Made by a program: the position numbers and the translations under genes
Shown: positions 63,604-64,000 of the stretch, piece by piece
Position numbering within the stretch: position 1 is the stretch's first letter
Layout of the letters: every line of letters starts with the position of its first letter
The notes under the pieces: generated by a model
Database searches by the model: none
What the model was told of the DNA's origin: nothing
The model's input: the letters and a program-made list of their open reading frames with translations, nothing else
Source: Mesaphorura yosii
Lineage: Eukaryota; Arthropoda; Collembola; Poduromorpha; Tullbergiidae
DNA: 64,000 nucleotides
Assembly: GCA_009869945.1 (NCBI GenBank)
Contig: WIXG01000186.1
Span: 1 to 64,000 of the forward strand
Direction of reading: 5' to 3'

Positions 63604-64000
63604 TTAATTAACCCCTAAGTCGCCTATATCCGTCAGCTGAGCAAGATGGTGCGAAGAGAGGTAAGCCAGCTTCATATTCCATTTCGAACGCTCCTTTTGA
63701 CGGCCCATTGGACCCAGTCCAGTAATGGGAAAATCGACTAGGTGCTCGTCCCTTATCTCTTGAGATGGGACAGGACACGGCAACATTTGCTACTGCTTGA
63801 CAGCTTGTAACTATTGTGCAGCCGTTTCATTTTGTATGCTTTTCTCCCTGTTCGTCATACCATGGATGGAATCAACGGAATGTTGCTGAATATGCTGAAT
63901 ATCTTTCGCTAATACCTGCCTCTGCCTCCCGAATGCAGAAAAGTTCGAGGGTTTATGGACTAACTGATTCTGAATCTCCGGGGCACGACGGAAGGAAGAG
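63604..64000 (-). CDS. Possible C-terminal part of an unrecognised gene (partial at right edge)
   Basis: On the minus strand an open stretch from 64000 to about 63921 (containing APEIQNQLVHKP and SNFSAFGRQRQ) ends at AGGCAG followed by GTATTA, a plausible donor. A second open stretch from 63789 down to the stop at 63604 follows a plausible TAG acceptor and joins in frame; it contains EIRDEHLVDFPITGLGPMG and RQKERSKWNMKLAY. The composition looks protein-like, but I recognise no family, and each piece alone could be chance. Treat as hypothetical. Confidence 0.25.

Overview
The window is nuclear DNA from an animal, most likely an arthropod. Genes are split by short GT-AG introns (mostly 60-90 bases), lie on both strands, and are separated by AT-rich spacers. 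Gene content (kainate-type glutamate receptor, divergent ionotropic-receptor-like gene, cholinesterase-fold esterase, syntrophin, CPT1) is metazoan. The presence of DNAAF4, an axonemal dynein assembly factor, suggests a lineage that keeps motile cilia or flagellated sperm. A springtail or another basal pancrustacean would fit, but this is inference and the species is not identified.

Layout from the left. Bases 1-750 hold the C-terminal part of a divergent ionotropic-receptor-like gene (+). Bases 1244-16060 hold 16 exons of a kainate-type glutamate receptor (+) whose first ATD exons are not visible. Bases 17014-21816 carry an 18-exon mitochondrial RNA polymerase gene (POLRMT, -), head to head with a cytosolic 5'-nucleotidase III gene (22300-23583, +). 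Bases 24153-26563 carry a membrane-anchored carboxylesterase (-), head to head with a ribokinase (27341-28602, +). A single-pass sushi-domain protein (29114-30275, +) runs tail to tail with carnitine palmitoyltransferase 1 (30837-33896, -).

Bases 33897-51307 form a gene-poor stretch of about 17.4 kb in which I could not support any gene. Then come DNAAF4 (51308-53524, -), a 4.7 kb spacer, a syntrophin (58199-61747, +) and, tail to tail with it, a complete three-exon NOP10 gene of 64 codons (62766-63113, -) whose exons are too short to show as long open frames. The right edge may hold part of an unrecognised minus-strand gene.

Exon models were built by hand. Every listed junction keeps the reading frame and, except for two GC-AG introns, uses GT-AG. 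The neighbours do not form one pathway. POLRMT (mitochondrial transcription) and CPT1 (fatty-acid entry into mitochondria) share an organelle; the receptor and syntrophin both belong to synaptic or membrane scaffolding. No mobile element with recognisable coding capacity, CRISPR array, rRNA or tRNA was seen.
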